Positions 38,832-51,147 of a stretch of DNA of 64,000 nt are shown here, in pieces. The notes under the pieces were generated by a model, which saw nothing but the letters and a program-made list of their open reading frames with translations, did not search any database and was not told the DNA's origin. How positions within the stretch are numbered: the first letter of the stretch is position 1; the number at the start of each line of letters is the position of its first letter. The translations under genes were made by a program, and so were the position numbers. This stretch comes from Didymella arachidicola (Eukaryota; Ascomycota; Dothideomycetes; Pleosporales; Didymellaceae). The DNA lies in the NCBI GenBank assembly GCA_016630955.3, contig CM049988.1:1798001-1862000 (forward strand). Direction: 5' to 3'.

Positions 38832-40221
38832 ATGGTTAACGTCAGAAGCTTGCGATCGCTCTTCAAAGCCATCGCGTTGCTTGCAACCGTCTTCGTTGTC
38901 GTCCCTGGGTTCCTTTACGTCCGCTACAGCAACCGTATTTTCCCCATTAACACTGGGACCCCACACCCTCCCTCAGAGAGTCAGTGTTTCTTTTTCCGGG
39001 TTTGACCGGGAAGACTAACAATCATCAGAGGAATCAGGCGGCGTGCAAAGCGCCGGTCCGCCCGCCACAACTCCAACTGGGTTGTCGAGGATAGCAAATG
39101 AAACTCTGCTCGCGCAAGCACCACCGTATACTCATGCTATCTTAAATTCATCAGATTCGACGTTTCCCCGCCTGGAGTGTCCACAGCCGAACCTTGACCG
39201 CTACGCTGAGTTGAAGCACCCTTCTGAGGAGTCTGGAGCCTCGCAGCATCCCAGGTTTTGGTTTGCGCTCGATCTGCATCAATGTGTGCACGTACTTCCA
39301 CGGTTACTTGGTTCGGTCATGGAAGCGATCAATTTCCTTGGTCCAGAGAACTGCGTGCTTTCCATCGTGGAAGGCCGATCAGATGACGGTACCTTCGAAG
39401 TCCTCGAGTCGCTTCGTCCTATCCTACAAACCCTTGGTGTGAAGTATTTTTTGCAAACAAGCGACATCAATCCCTTGGCTCCTGGAGGAGACCGCATTGA
39501 ATCCCTCGCAAGCCTGCGAAACCTCGCTTTACAGGACCTCTTCACTCACCCAGCACACTACGATCCAGACACTACAGTCGTATTTATTAACGACATCGCG
39601 CTCTGCATGGAAGATATCCTCGAGCTCCTCCATCAGCGACGATGGCAAGGCGCTGATCAAACATGTGCCATGGACTGGACGTATGTGGGTGAGAGCCCGA
39701 CGTTCTACGACGTCTGGATCGCGCGCGGCATGACAGGCGATACGTTCTTCAAGATCCCTGAAGATGGGAGCTGGGACTTTGCCTGGAATCTTCTCTGGAA
39801 CGATGACAAGGCGCGGGCGCGGCTGGGTGCCGCGAAGCCTTTCCAGGTTTTTTCGTGCTGGAACGGCATCACAGCATTCACGGCGAAGCCGCTGTTAGAC
39901 GGGCGCATCAAGTTTAGGGGGCATAAGCCAGGGGAATGCTTTCAAGGAGAGCCGAAGTTGCTTGCAAAAGATTTGTGGGCGAATGGATATGGCAAGATTG
40001 CGGTGGTGCCGAGCGTAAATGTGGAGTATAGTGACAAGAATTCGAAAAGGATAAAGGCGCTCAAGGGGTATGTGTCCAGTCATATTGCGAATGAAGGCGA
40101 CGATGCAAGGATTGACTGGGAGGCGAATCCACCAGCGAAGGTGAAGTGTATGCCGACTCATAAGCGCCAGTTTTTTGTCGACTGGAACGAGGGACTGGGG
40201 GCAGAGGTCTCAACGGTGTAG
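38832..40221 (+). CDS. GT69 family alpha-1,3-mannosyltransferase (CMT1/CAP59-like)
   Basis: Exons 38832-38979 and 39029-40221; the 49-nt intron has GTCAGT, branch GACTAAC and end ATCATCAG; 446 aa. Type II membrane topology: short basic N-terminus, one anchor at about 13-31 (AIALLATVFVVVPGFLYV), then a lumenal domain. The CAP59_mtransfer family (PF11735) is indicated by WFALDLHQCVHVLPRLLGSV, VEGRSDDGTFEVLE, VVFINDIALCMEDILELL near 235, CAMDWTY and VFSCWNGITAF. Cryptococcus relatives make alpha-1,3-mannose links for capsule; in moulds the family probably acts in Golgi glycan or cell-wall synthesis. The exact acceptor cannot be told from sequence. Confidence 0.9.
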
Positions 40222-40753
40222 ACACAAAACAAGACAACGAGGAGTCTCTTGCCATGTACAATAGGGCATTCGCTGACTACAGCATTGTCCTTGGGGAAGA
40301 CCATCACTGTGCGTGTTGCTAATACTGTTCTAAGCAGTTGTGTCGTAAGAGTAGGCGCTTGCTGTGATGCCTCTATAATATTTTCTGTCAGACAGTGGAG
40401 GGACTGGAACAGTAGCATTCACGCTATGAATGCATTGGTTAATGCATCGAAGTACGCGGAAATCCATACGCCGATTATAGAGTGCGAACTCACTGATTGA
40501 TGTATGGCACTACAGTAACTAGACGATAATATATTAGTCGGTTTCTAGAACTGCCTCGGTTTAAGACTATCACAAGAAACAGGCTTTGTAATTTCGGCCC
40601 GCACCCCTGTCATCCGTCCCCACTCACAAAACTTATCCAAGGTGCCACAGTACAGCGATCCAGCAAAGCGAGATAGCGTTAAACGACGAATGGACAAACA
40701 AAAAAGACGATTTATTGTAAGATTCTTTCTTACTTTTCATCAATCAAGTCACC
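40222..40753. other. Intergenic, 532 bp
   Basis: Between the glycosyltransferase stop and the second tRNA-Gly gene. No coding, repeat or RNA signal recognised. Confidence 0.45.
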
Positions 40754-40873
40754 GCATCGGTGGTTTAGTGGTAAAATTAGCCGTTGCCAAGCAATTCACA
40801 GTGATCTTCACCACGATTGTCACAGCAATTGCACAGTTTCGGCTAGCCCCGGGTTCGATTCCCGGCCGATGCA
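40754..40873 (+). tRNA. tRNA-Gly(GCC) with 49-nt intron
   Basis: Mature part identical to the copy at 25380: same acceptor, AGCCG/CGGCT anticodon stem, GCC anticodon and T arm. The intron is 49 nt. Its ends (AGCAATTCAC at the start, GCACAGTT at the end) match the other copy while the middle differs, and it carries GCAATT/AATTGC, able to fold back. TTTT follows at once. Some 60 bp downstream resemble the other locus, including a small hairpin around TCGTCAC/GTGACGA. Confidence 0.93.
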
Positions 40874-43800
40874 TTTTGCCGCTGCCGTCGTCACTGGACG
40901 GTGTGACGATGTTTTTGTTGATCAGAACTGCATCGAAGTCGGTGGAGGCTTGTCTGAACAACCGAGGCCTGGGGAACATCGACAAGTGTCAGCAAGTGAG
41001 ATCTTTAATTTTGACGGCGAAGCACCAATGCTGAGGCTCACGGGTTGGGATCGTTGCACGGGATCGGCTTCTTTGGGCCGAGAATCTGAGTGAGCGTTGG
41101 TGCTGAGAATATGCTGGAGAGTGCCTGAGGACTGCAAACTCGAAGCGCAAAGCCCGCGATCAGATGGCTAGAATCTGTGTGTATCGACATGCAATTGACG
41201 GACACGGCGAATTGGAGAAATGCGTCTTCTTTGACGGTTGAGGTGCATCCACAGAGCACTGAAACCATGCCGCCTAACTTTATCTTCGAGTTGAATGTGA
41301 AACAGTCTCGGCGACGATCGAACGCCGTGTCGTACGTCGGCATTGCACTCTGGCCCATGATAGAGATTTGGTGGTCATCACATGTCCATACTTGATGTAT
41401 TGCACTTCAGAGGTGGGCGTTGCACCTGCCTTGCGTCCGCAGACTTAGTCGCCCGGAAAGGGCGAAACTCGAGATCAGGAGCCACGACGGCAGTATGAGC
41501 TCCGTGGATATAACGACTGACTCTGAGTGGCATTCTCATCAGATAGCCAACACAACTCGCTTTGCGCAGAGCTGATCGCTCCTGTCGCATATATGCGATA
41601 CATGTGTTGGGGTTTGTCAGTTCGCCCAAGCAAAGTCGCGCCCAAAGGCATGCAATCGAGAGCATCCCACCCTTCAGCATCCTAAACGATGGCAACAATA
41701 CTCTCTGATGTGCCATAACGTTATTGTTTCAAACTTGGATTCAATAGGCACAATGTACTGTATCGCCGTGGTGACTCGCTTGTCTGATGTTATGCCTTTG
41801 CTCTATTCAACCACCATGCATCCAGAAACACAATTGCCCCTGTGGTCGTGGAACTTGCGCCTGAAGAATGGATCATCTTGTAGCTTTGCTCAACCAGAGA
41901 CTACTTTGCGTTAAGTCTTGAATCATATCATCTTGTGAGTTGCTGAATTCGAGGGCCATAGGCATCGTCCAGGTGTCCATCACCGTCCATCATCCAACCT
42001 CGAAAGTGAGCATGTCAGGTACGCGTCTGTGTGACAGCTAGTGCCTCGATACGCTCCTAGCTCTTCATGATGGATCTCAGGGTAGACATCTCGCTGGCTT
42101 GTTGGCGTACGTCCTCCCCTGGTTGCGGGAAACGTAGCACACAAAGCCCACATCCAGTAGCTCGGGCGAACAGTTTCAACGGTAACGTTTCTACCGTGCC
42201 GTGCGACAGAAATCTCTTGATGATGATTCTGGATCATCGTTTCACAATGTGCGTGCAGGTTCCGATGGTCGATGGATGATGCTGCACGCTTTTCATTCGA
42301 TACAGAGTGGTTGATTGAAGCTCAACAATCCTAACGTGTCCTTCAGCTTGCGTTCTCGACCTCGTCAATGCGAATGCGGCTGCACAACAAGCGAACACTT
42401 CGAGGTCCGCGGAGACCCCGACCGCGGCACGACGATGCTGCAACACTCTGATCGTCCGGGTGGGTGAAAGCTGACAGCTAGTCTCCTGTCGATCCGGGCG
42501 TAGGATTCCAGATCGAAAAGGATACCCGGGAAACTCTGATAGCCTAGGCACAGGGAGTGCAATACATCATGATTCTGGTAGAATTTGTGCCGTGTGCCTA
42601 GATACCTTCTTTGGCAATTGGTGTCATTGCGTCAGCCACGATCTGGTAGATTTGCGATCGAAAAAAGAAATATGTGTGCGACGCGCAACAGCAGCATATT
42701 GGCTACGGCAAATTTTCCGGAGAGGCTGCATGCTCTGGCGGTTCGTGGTGCCTGAATGCCCAAACCTGATCATGACGTACATAAACAGCAGGGCAAGCAG
42801 GCTGCATAACGAGGTGGCAGTCTGCGCGCGCGTTCCTGAGCATCGAAAGAAGCCTGATTCGACTTCTGCCGTAGCAAGATGATGTCTGATAGCAATTTAG
42901 GCAATGCCGCGACGCCCGCTGCCCAAAGCCGCTCCAAAGCGAATATGCACTGCACGTGCTCGAGGCTGCAGTACTTTGTGGGCCACACTGCCACAGATGC
43001 CATGTGCACAACCTGCGATTAGTAAACATCGTCAACAAAGGCTTTCTGAGACATGAAGGCTTTGTGTAACAGTCAAAGCTTGAACACTGTTGACTCAGCT
43101 GATCCCTCGAGTCTCATCAGCACGCCGTGTTGAGTTTTCACGTCGGGGAGAAAAAGTGCTCTCCGAAACGTTGTTGCGGAGCAGTTCGGATGTCGCAATT
43201 CTGCGCAATCGGACCACAGATGAGGTGCAACGTGGGCGAGATCAATTGTTTTGTTGTCAAGCGGTATCTGCATGGACCCGTCCTGCGTCCACCGAGTCGG
43301 TGCGACGGTGGACCCTGTGGGCGTGATAAAGTTCATACAGTACTGTCGAAATACCGCGGATCGTGATCGCTCGTCAGGCTCGGTAGCAGCCGCCGAGCCC
43401 CTGCTCCTCGTGATTTGCTGTTGCCAGCACAGCTTGCGCAAGCTGCCCAAGCGAGTCCTGGGTTCATGCCGACGTGGTCACAGCCCACGTCGATATTTGC
43501 CCGCACAAATTACCACTCGCCAAGCATCACGCCTGCAACGAACGATGACATAATGCATCGGGTTTGCTAGGAGTGGAGCTTGGGTGTCGTGATTGCTCGG
43601 GATCCGTCGGGGAGCAAGGAGAGTGGGCAATGTCCGGGCTCCGCTGCGCTCTCTGGGAGACGAAGTGGGACCCTGGGTGAGCTGGCAGGTCGGAAACAGC
43701 CAAGCAAGATCCAAGGAGTCAACGAAATCTCTGCGAGGCTGCACACTATCACTGTTGATCAGTTGGTGCCCGGTACTGGTGGTGAGGCAATTGTAGAAGC

Positions 43801-45009
43801 AGACACTGCACAGTGATGTCTCGTATCTCGCCATAACGACCGCCCGCCGATCGCAGAACTTGCTCAAATGACTGCTGCAATGATCCCACGCAGCTTGCTG
43901 CGGCTACTTACTTCCTGGCGACCCCGCACGATCCCGCCCGCGTTTGAAAGCACGGTTCCCCTCAATAGCGCCGTAGCTGTAGCCACTGAGCAGCTGCACG
44001 CTGCGCCAGACGTCAAGGGACTGCAGCACTTGTGGCCCAGCGAGCCGGAGCAGATACGGCGCCTGCTGTTGGCTGCCACGGCTGCCTCCCGTGTTGGGTC
44101 GTTGAGGGTGTGTACCGTTTTGCCTCCCAGCGCGGCGTGAAGCGTTGAGCGGTGCTGGACGTCTGGATCGTCGCGAAAACTCTTCCTGGTCTGTGTGAGA
44201 CAGGAGATCTTGACGGCAGCCACCACTTTGCCCGTTGCGGCGGACACAGAGAATTGGAGGAGCTGGGGTCGGAGAGGGGAACGGCACCAAAGGTCTGGCC
44301 GCTGGTCTGAAGGGCGCCCTCAGAGGGCCAGTCTTGTAGGATCAGTCGCCATGTCACGTGCGGAGTGTCACCCGAACGAGCGATGATCGCAACATGCTTG
44401 CACGTTATGCAGGCGGCTGTGTAAGACAATCAGTAGGACGTCACATACTCGCAAAGGAAAAACGATCGTTGTGTTCAGACTGTGCCAGAGTGGGTATCAT
44501 GGCTGCGCTTCGCATTAGAGTGCCGAGGCAGCGACTACATAGCATGCTAGAGTAGAAAACGGTGCGTCATGTACGCCCGTAAGAGTGAGGGGATATTCGC
44601 CAACAAACACGCCATGTAGCATGTCAAACAATCTACGTCCATGCCATGCCATGCCATGCCAAATACCAGGCTGCTAATGCTCGTAAACAAACAAGGTCCT
44701 CGACTCCACGCATCGCGTGGCCGTTTAGGTGGATATATGTGCTTTTGATCGTACATCGCTCCGCCATGCGCAGATAGGAGATGGTACAATAGTAGCGCAG
44801 AGCAGCGATCGATATGATGAATAAACTCCGAGGACCTCGCCGGGTCCGATGGTACAACTCCGAGACCGAGACCGAGATGCAATTGAAATCAAAGGGTATG
44901 TGTACGCCGAGTGTCGTAGTCATCCGGCATTGTGTGATTTTCGTGATGCCAAACTCCGGAAATGATGCGACTGTCCCGCAGGAAAGAGAGGTGGAAAGAA
45001 GATGGTCGA
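40874..45009. other. Gene-poor stretch, 4.1 kb
   Basis: Apart from the tRNA-linked segment (to about 40935), only short overlapping frames occur on all six frames, none with a recognisable domain, signal peptide or intron-linked continuation. Composition is normal, not AT-rich, so it is not RIP wreckage. It may hold regulatory DNA, untranslated RNA or decayed genes. Confidence 0.5.
44639..44660. repeat. Pentanucleotide microsatellite (ATGCC)4
   Basis: CC followed by four perfect ATGCC units. A short simple repeat, possibly length-variable between strains. Confidence 0.8.
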
Positions 45010-45480
45010 CTAGTACTGGGTGTACCTCCTCTTCTGTTCTCGTGTCTGGTCAAAAGATCGCATGTAATTGTTCAGTTGCGATGCAGCCTGTGCGGTGATG
45101 CCTGACGATGTCGTCGATGAGTTGGACGACAGAGACGAGCGTGATGACGATGGTGTAAGGCTGCGCTGCCCCGCAGTTGGCGGAGCAAAGTACGAGCCGT
45201 TCGTGGTCGTGTAGTAGTGATACGGGCTCGAGGATCCCATGTCAAATCCGCGTGATGTCGATGATGCTTGGTATTGAAAGAAGTTGACAGCCGGAGGAAG
45301 ATAGAAGCCGTGGTTGGAAGAGGATGTGGAGGAGGCAGATGACGAGAGCTGTGCGGACTGCTGCTGGCCAGCCTTCTCGAGATCTGCTAATCTGCAGGCT
45401 TGCGAGCAGTAGGTGCCACCCTCCATCTGGCGGTCGCAGGAGAGGCAGAAGTCGTGGGACCACTCCATCTGGGAAGTCAT
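45010..45480 (-). CDS. Ecl1-type zinc-binding protein
   Basis: 156 aa from the ATG at 45480 (MTSQMEWSHDFCLSCD); the frame stays open upstream but the conserved part begins here. Residues 11-28 form CX2CX9CX3C (CLSCDRQMEGGTYCSQAC) followed by RLADLEKAG, the hallmark of the Ecl1/ECL1/2/3 family (PF12855). In fission yeast these small proteins extend chronological lifespan and respond to sulphur, zinc and other starvation. The remainder is Ser/Thr/Tyr-rich and disordered, with a C-terminal QAASQLNNYMRSFDQTREQKRR segment. Single exon. Confidence 0.82.
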   Translation of the reverse strand: MTSQMEWSHDFCLSCDRQMEGGTYCSQACRLADLEKAGQQQSAQLSSSASSTSSSNHGFYLPPAVNFFQYQASSTSRGFDMGSSSPYHYYTTTNGSYFAPPTAGQRSLTPSSSRSSLSSNSSTTSSGITAQAASQLNNYMRSFDQTREQKRRYTQY

Positions 45481-48400
45481 TGTGGGTGAGGTGGTGAAGT
45501 GGTGAGGTAGTAAGCTGAGACAAGTAGTCGACAGCGGGGTGGGATATGTAATGGTGGAATGCTTAGAAGGGAAGAGGGAAGTGTTCCTTTTGAAGCAGTA
45601 AGTCCTTAGATAGGAGTCACGGTGGGTCAAAGTCTTCAGCGGAGCTTTGATAGAGACGGGTGCTGCGGGAGCAGGCGCAGAGGATGGTCTTAACCAGTGC
45701 TCAGGCACCTCTCACACACGGCTGAACCTATCAGACCCTTGTCATGCAGGCTGCTAGCTAACAGGGTAGTCCCACGCTTGTGCGGAGAGGATGCAGGCGT
45801 GCGCTCGGGCCCATATAATCCATGCACCCAAGAAATATTTCTCAAGGAGCCGCCGCAAGCTGTCCCCTTGCAAGTCCGCTTGCTCATGCACCCCTCTTTT
45901 GCGCCTTAGGCCCCAACAAGCTAAGCGGCATTTCCGTCGCACAGGTGCAGCGCATCGTCCTGCGATTCGCTCTGGCGCAAGATTTGGCCACCACGGTGCT
46001 GCCAGTTGGCCCAGCACGCTCTTCCTGCGCGAGAACGATTCGCTCAACGAAGGGATTATCGCGCACCCGCAGGCCGTCGAGCGCTGCTTCTCGCGACATT
46101 TCACGCATGTGCTGCTGCGCAGCATCAAACTCTGCCCCGGCAACTGCACCCGGAATACAACGGTGGGCACTCTGCGCAGCTTTGCTCTTGTGTGACACCA
46201 CTGCTAGAAAGCGTGATAGCAGCACGACCAGCCTCCCAAAATGACGAACACCCAGTCCCACTCGCTAGTCATCTGCACTTCCGGACATGGCGGATGACGT
46301 GCAAACTTGGATTCGGACGCTGCCATTCCTAGCAAGAGCCAAAAGAGGACCAACTATCGAGTTTCAGCGATCACGCTGCAGTCGTAAGTGTCGTGGGGTG
46401 ATTGCGCGCTTCGCCCCTCAAGGCATCAGTTACTGAGCAGCTGGCGCCATGAATTGCGTGCCTGTGAAACATTCATATCCTCGTCCTCGTGAGGGACGTT
46501 TTGCATGAACACGGTAGGTGACCGAGCTCCAGTCTTCGCCATTCTGGAGCTTATGGCGAGCAATTGCACTCCGTCGACGCAGGGACTCCGTCTGACTGTC
46601 TCAGCCCTGCAGCTGAGCCAGAGGTCCACATCTCACAAAATCCCATGCTTCGTCTCCCGTAAGCTGCAAAAATTCATGCTGGAATGTGCGCAGCACTATC
46701 TCAGCCTCGTGCAGCCTGTCGAGCCATCATTCATGGCGACATCCGGAGACATTTTCTGTCGCCATCGCGTCACCGTTCGCTTCGGCGCCAGGATTGTTCC
46801 GTGGTTAATTGAAGCACATGATATGGGTGAGTCCAGCCTACGCAAGGCGATCAGCGTTGAACAGGCCATGTCCTGTTGCGTCCCAAAGACCCTCAACAGT
46901 CCTTCAACCTTCAGGGTGCACCACTATTTCCGTGGAGATCAGCATGCCTGCTGCCTCAGCGAAAAATTTGCAATGCCTCAGGCACAACGCGAAGTTCTGG
47001 CTCTTGCTGACTGCCGTGTCGCCCTCAGCGTCGGCCATAATCACGGATTTAGAATCGCTAAGATCCGCGTCACCCGCTTCAGGCACACAGCGAGGGCGAA
47101 GCAGTCTTGATCGGTGGTCAGAAAAGAGCATTGCTTAACGAGGAACGCCTGTTTGGTAGGCCTTGCTCCTGTTCACGGCTAGCGACTGGGTCAGGATGCT
47201 CGTCTCTCCGCGCGCCTCGAGCACCTTTCGCTCCAGGAAGCGAGATAACGATCATGCTCGTTGCCTGCCTCCTGACCAAAGGACTGAAAGCTAGAGCTCT
47301 GGCTGTCCCTGCAGGCTGTCAAATGCCTGCAAGGTTTAGTTCCCACAGGAACGCCTGAGGAGTGACTTGCAGATGACCATGGAGCGCTCATTCGTCCATT
47401 AGATACGAGGACCTTGCCGGCGACTGCCCAGACGACCCCCACGGCTCACTTAAGGTTCAGCACGCAACCACTATGGCAGGCATCGTGATGTCGACAGGCT
47501 GCAGGAACGGTAAGCGCAATCTACCCTTATCTTGATATGAAATTGATCGCGGTTAACGAGCTTCACCACTCGCGGACCCTTCGCCTTTCCAGTGAACGCT
47601 ATCGCCTGCGACGCTGTATGTGACGCGACTCAGTAAAGTCCGCGTGGCACGCATGCAGGCGTTGTGCATGTCGGCCGCGGTTGCCAGAAGGAAGGTCTTG
47701 GGGCTGCACAGATGTGCGCATCACGCAGTTACCCCACAATATGCAGCGGCCACCAAGCTCATTGGGACGCAGCTTGCGACATACTGTGGAGAACCATGCC
47801 ATCAACCACCAACAGTGTCTTGAAACGTTGGAGGTTTTCTTTGGACATTGGTCTTGCAGATAAGCCCAGCATTAGCCAATGCGCAGCTGCAGGACCAGGC
47901 CGGACGACGCAAGTCAGCTAGAGGAGTATCAAGTAGCTGAATGCTTGTAGAAAGCACCTAATGCAGGCCATCTCGATGAACAGCTGCATACCAGGAAACA
48001 ATATGACGGACGGCGAGCGCAGCCCAGCAGAACCTCTCTTCTGCACATCTTCAGCATAAACGCTTGAGAGCTTTCCAACGCTGTGTCACCGAATATCGAA
48101 GCACAGATCAAGTTCGTCCTCTTTTAGCAATCAATAATCAGCCTCGCAGCCTCGCCTACAGCGTGAATCTCCCGACTCGGACTCGGGCCGAGCTTCCTTC
48201 CTTCATCGCTCCCGTCCCCGTCCCGTAGTAAGGGCACCCTTACGGCGCGAGGTAGGAGCGTGCATGAATGAAAACCTTGCGACCTCGGCCGATTCCAAAA
48301 CAAAAGTCAACTTTTTGTAATCGGCCCTTGGCTGCATTTCATGTCTATCTGTTTATTGCCGTCTGAAGTGTGGCCTCGACTTGCTCGCGACTGTGGATCC

Positions 48401-48608
48401 CTCAAAGTGATGAGCACAAGCCAACTGCGCAGCTCTGATGCTCACGAAGACCGCTCAGTGAAGCGTTGCCTCACGGAGGCAGCGCGCACCATGGAGAGAT
48501 CGGGCAATTGTGGGTTTTCGCCGAGCTCATGATATCCACCTCACCTCATCAATAAAACTTCCGCACGCAAACAATCCTCACAGTCCACAATTGACCATCA
48601 AACAAACA
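45481..48608. other. Gene-poor stretch, 3.1 kb
   Basis: Includes the promoters of the Ecl1-type gene and of the nucleotidase gene. The longest frame (46505-47110, plus, 201 codons) shows no domain, and other frames of similar size overlap it on both strands, so none is called. No repeat or structural RNA recognised. Confidence 0.5.
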
Positions 48609-49736
48609 ATGGCATCTCAGCCCTACGCCGCCGAGCTCCGCCTCGCCCTTGCCGCCGTCCACAATGCCTCGATCCTAACCAAATCGGTGCTTCGCTCTCT
48701 TAAGAATCACGTCTCCGCAGAAACCAAAGCCGACGACTCCCCAGTGACCATAGCCGACTTTGCGGCCCAGGCTCTGCTCATCAGCGCAATCCACGCAGTC
48801 TACCCGAACGATCAATTCATCGGCGAGGAGAGCGCAGACGCACTGCGCTCCAATGCGCCACTAGCAGACCGTGTTTGGGAGCTTGTGCAACGCGCACAGA
48901 GTCTGCATGCAAAGAGAACCCAAAAAGGGGAGTCGCAGGGCGCACAGACGCTTGCCTTCCCGGCGAGCAAAGAGGAGATGTTTGAGCTCATTGATCGTGG
49001 CGGCAAGGGAGAGCAGACTGCTACGGGTCGAGTGTGGGTTATGGATCCTGTTGACGGGACAGCGACGTTCATGCAGGGGCAGCAGTACGCCGTGTGTTTG
49101 TGCTTGCTGGTTGATGGTAAGCAGACTGTGGGGGTCATTGGATGTCCAAATCTAGCCTTCGACGTCGAGGGACCGCTGGGGCAGAGCAGAGTGCATGAAG
49201 ATCTTGTTGACGAGGAGGGTTTCGGCGTTGTTCTGTCCGCGATCAAGGGTCACGGCACGTTCATAAGGAGGGTGTCAGAGTCTGGGTGGGAAGAGGCGAG
49301 GAAGGTCGACCTGAGCGAGCTGCCAGTAAAAAATCTCGAGGAGCTGAACTTCGTCGAGAGTACGATTGGAAAGACCAGTCTCTCGCAAGAGGAGCACAAG
49401 GCTGTCTGTGAGCAGCTCGGTGCCCAATGGCCGGGCACGGTCATCTGGGCACAGCAAGTGAAGCATGTTGCACTCGCACTTGGATCGACAGACGTAATGG
49501 TCCGCATTCCCAAGACTGTTGACAGGTTCACCTGTGTATGGGATCACGCCGGTGGGCACCTTCTGTACACCGAAGCTGGTGGACTGATCAAAGACTTCAA
49601 CGGTGGAGACGTAGACTTCGCACAAGGCCGGCACATCGCAGGGGAACGCAACTATGGCATGATAGCCGCGTTGCCATCCGTGTTCGAGAAGGTGGAACGG
49701 GCTGTGAAGGATGTACTCGCTCGGAGACAGCAGTGA
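48609..49736 (+). CDS. MET22: 3'(2'),5'-bisphosphate nucleotidase
   Basis: 375 aa, single exon, start MASQPYAAELRLALAAVHNA at 48609. It removes the 3' phosphate from phosphoadenosine phosphate made in sulphate assimilation and tolerates salt poorly (yeast MET22/HAL2). Metal-site motifs of the inositol monophosphatase superfamily are all present: SPVTIADFAAQ near 47, FIGEES near 71, WVMDPVDGTATF near 142, and WDHAGGHLLYTEAGG near 311. Length fits the family (about 350-370). The frame is open 33 codons further upstream, but the conserved N-terminus begins at this ATG, preceded by AACAAACA. Confidence 0.94.
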   Translation: MASQPYAAELRLALAAVHNASILTKSVLRSLKNHVSAETKADDSPVTIADFAAQALLISAIHAVYPNDQFIGEESADALRSNAPLADRVWELVQRAQSLHAKRTQKGESQGAQTLAFPASKEEMFELIDRGGKGEQTATGRVWVMDPVDGTATFMQGQQYAVCLCLLVDGKQTVGVIGCPNLAFDVEGPLGQSRVHEDLVDEEGFGVVLSAIKGHGTFIRRVSESGWEEARKVDLSELPVKNLEELNFVESTIGKTSLSQEEHKAVCEQLGAQWPGTVIWAQQVKHVALALGSTDVMVRIPKTVDRFTCVWDHAGGHLLYTEAGGLIKDFNGGDVDFAQGRHIAGERNYGMIAALPSVFEKVERAVKDVLARRQQ

Positions 49737-50333
49737 GGCGGAACGGAATGCAGGTCGGGAAGATTTCCACGCGGTGCAAGGCGAAAGCTTGCTTGCTCGA
49801 GCCGAGTAGTACAGCTGTGCGACCAAGGCTGCGCCGATTTGATAGAGCCTCACCGGACGGTCAGACCACCACTGTTATTAGCTTGGTCCTGGGAGCACTG
49901 CAGCAGTACACGAAGTGACAGAATGTGGGGTAGATCTGAAATGGACGCTCGCATGAGCCTCAGCTGAGCTACAGGGTCTGTTTCAGGGGCCTGACATGTG
50001 CGGGAAGCACAAATATGCGCCAGTATGCAATGGCTACGTGTCTAACTCTATGCCCGGGATGCAGAAAGATGCTGCGCCTAACCGTGAATGACATGCTGTG
50101 CAGTTTCCGTAACACAACAGAACGGACTCGAGACGGACTTGCTCGTTGATTCGCAGAATGATCAGCGCGACTGCCGTGTCCTCTTGAGGTGCACATCTGC
50201 TTCGTGCATGCAATGAGATCGACACTGATTCGTGGAAAAGTCACCAAGGCTGTCGTGCTGTCTGAGATGCATTGCGGCATTGTGTATACTCTCAGTCACC
50301 GCTCGATTACCGTCTAACCATGCAGGATCGTGT
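49737..50333. other. Intergenic between convergent genes, 597 bp
   Basis: 3' flanks of the nucleotidase (plus) and VPS29 (minus) genes. No feature recognised. Confidence 0.45.
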
Positions 50334-51147
50334 CTATGCTGCACCACCGCCGTTTTTCCTGAACGAGACTTTCTCGACTGCAACGTTCTCATTTCCTTCC
50401 GCGTCTGTTCGTAGCTGATAGACATACAACACAAGGACGTCACCTTGAACCTGTATTGCTGTTAGCCGGCCGTTACACCATGGCTTATTGATCGCCTCCG
50501 CTGAGGGGCAACTGACGTCCATAAGCACGAAGCTTGGTGTGGGGTCTTCATCTTCTGTCCAACACCCTGTCGTCATAGCGCCCGTCGCACTCCCTGGATT
50601 TACAAAGAATTTGCCCTCCATCTCGTATGCCTCGAACTTGTGTGTGCCGCCCCATAGCAGGATATCCACGTCCATTTGTCGCGCTGCGATCAGCAAGCTG
50701 TCGCCATCGCCCGGCGGTATGATAGTGTGACCATGTGTGAAGCCTATGCGCAGCGATCCATGGGTGACGACCTTGGACAGTGCGAGGTTGGGTGCTTCGA
50801 CGTCGAAATCACCCTTGACAATCTGTAGATCAGGCGCAATACCACGCAGGAATTCGTACGTCTCTCGGTCGGTGATGTTGCCAAGGCAGAGAATCTGTCC
50901 GATCTTGCCAGGTGCTAGGAGCTTCTTGAACTAGTTCTGTGTAAGCCGCGGCGCAGTCGAAGAGAGCAGATGCGGTGGGGCTGCAGGCAGCAACAGAGAT
51001 CTGGCATAGCTCATACCTTGGCGGGAATGTCCTAAGTAGCCTGTAAGTTTGTGAGGTCTGGCATTGTATACAATTTGCAGGTGAACATACTGCAGCGCGG
51101 TCCGGAATGAACAAGTCACCCAGCACCAGCACAAGTCGCGAAGCCAT
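50334..51147 (-). CDS. VPS29: Retromer subunit VPS29, four exons with a 15-nt microexon
   Basis: Exons 51091-51147, 51017-51031 (15 nt), 50517-50930 and 50334-50450; 200 aa. Joined, the start reads ...IPDRAA-DIPAK-FKKLLAPGK, matching the known VPS29 N-terminus; without the microexon DIPAK is lost. The third intron (50451-50516, GTCAGT, branch GCTAAC, ATACAG) is 66 nt and stop-free, so retention would insert 22 residues. VPS29 is a scaffold of the retromer coat that returns cargo from endosomes to the Golgi. It has a metallophosphoesterase fold but altered metal ligands: here GDLFIP replaces GDxHxP and WGGTHKFE replaces GHTH, as in yeast Vps29, arguing against catalysis. Confidence 0.93.

Noticed and set aside
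46505..47110. 201-codon plus-strand frame in a gene-poor region
   Set aside because: No domain, no signal peptide, and similar-sized overlapping frames on both strands.
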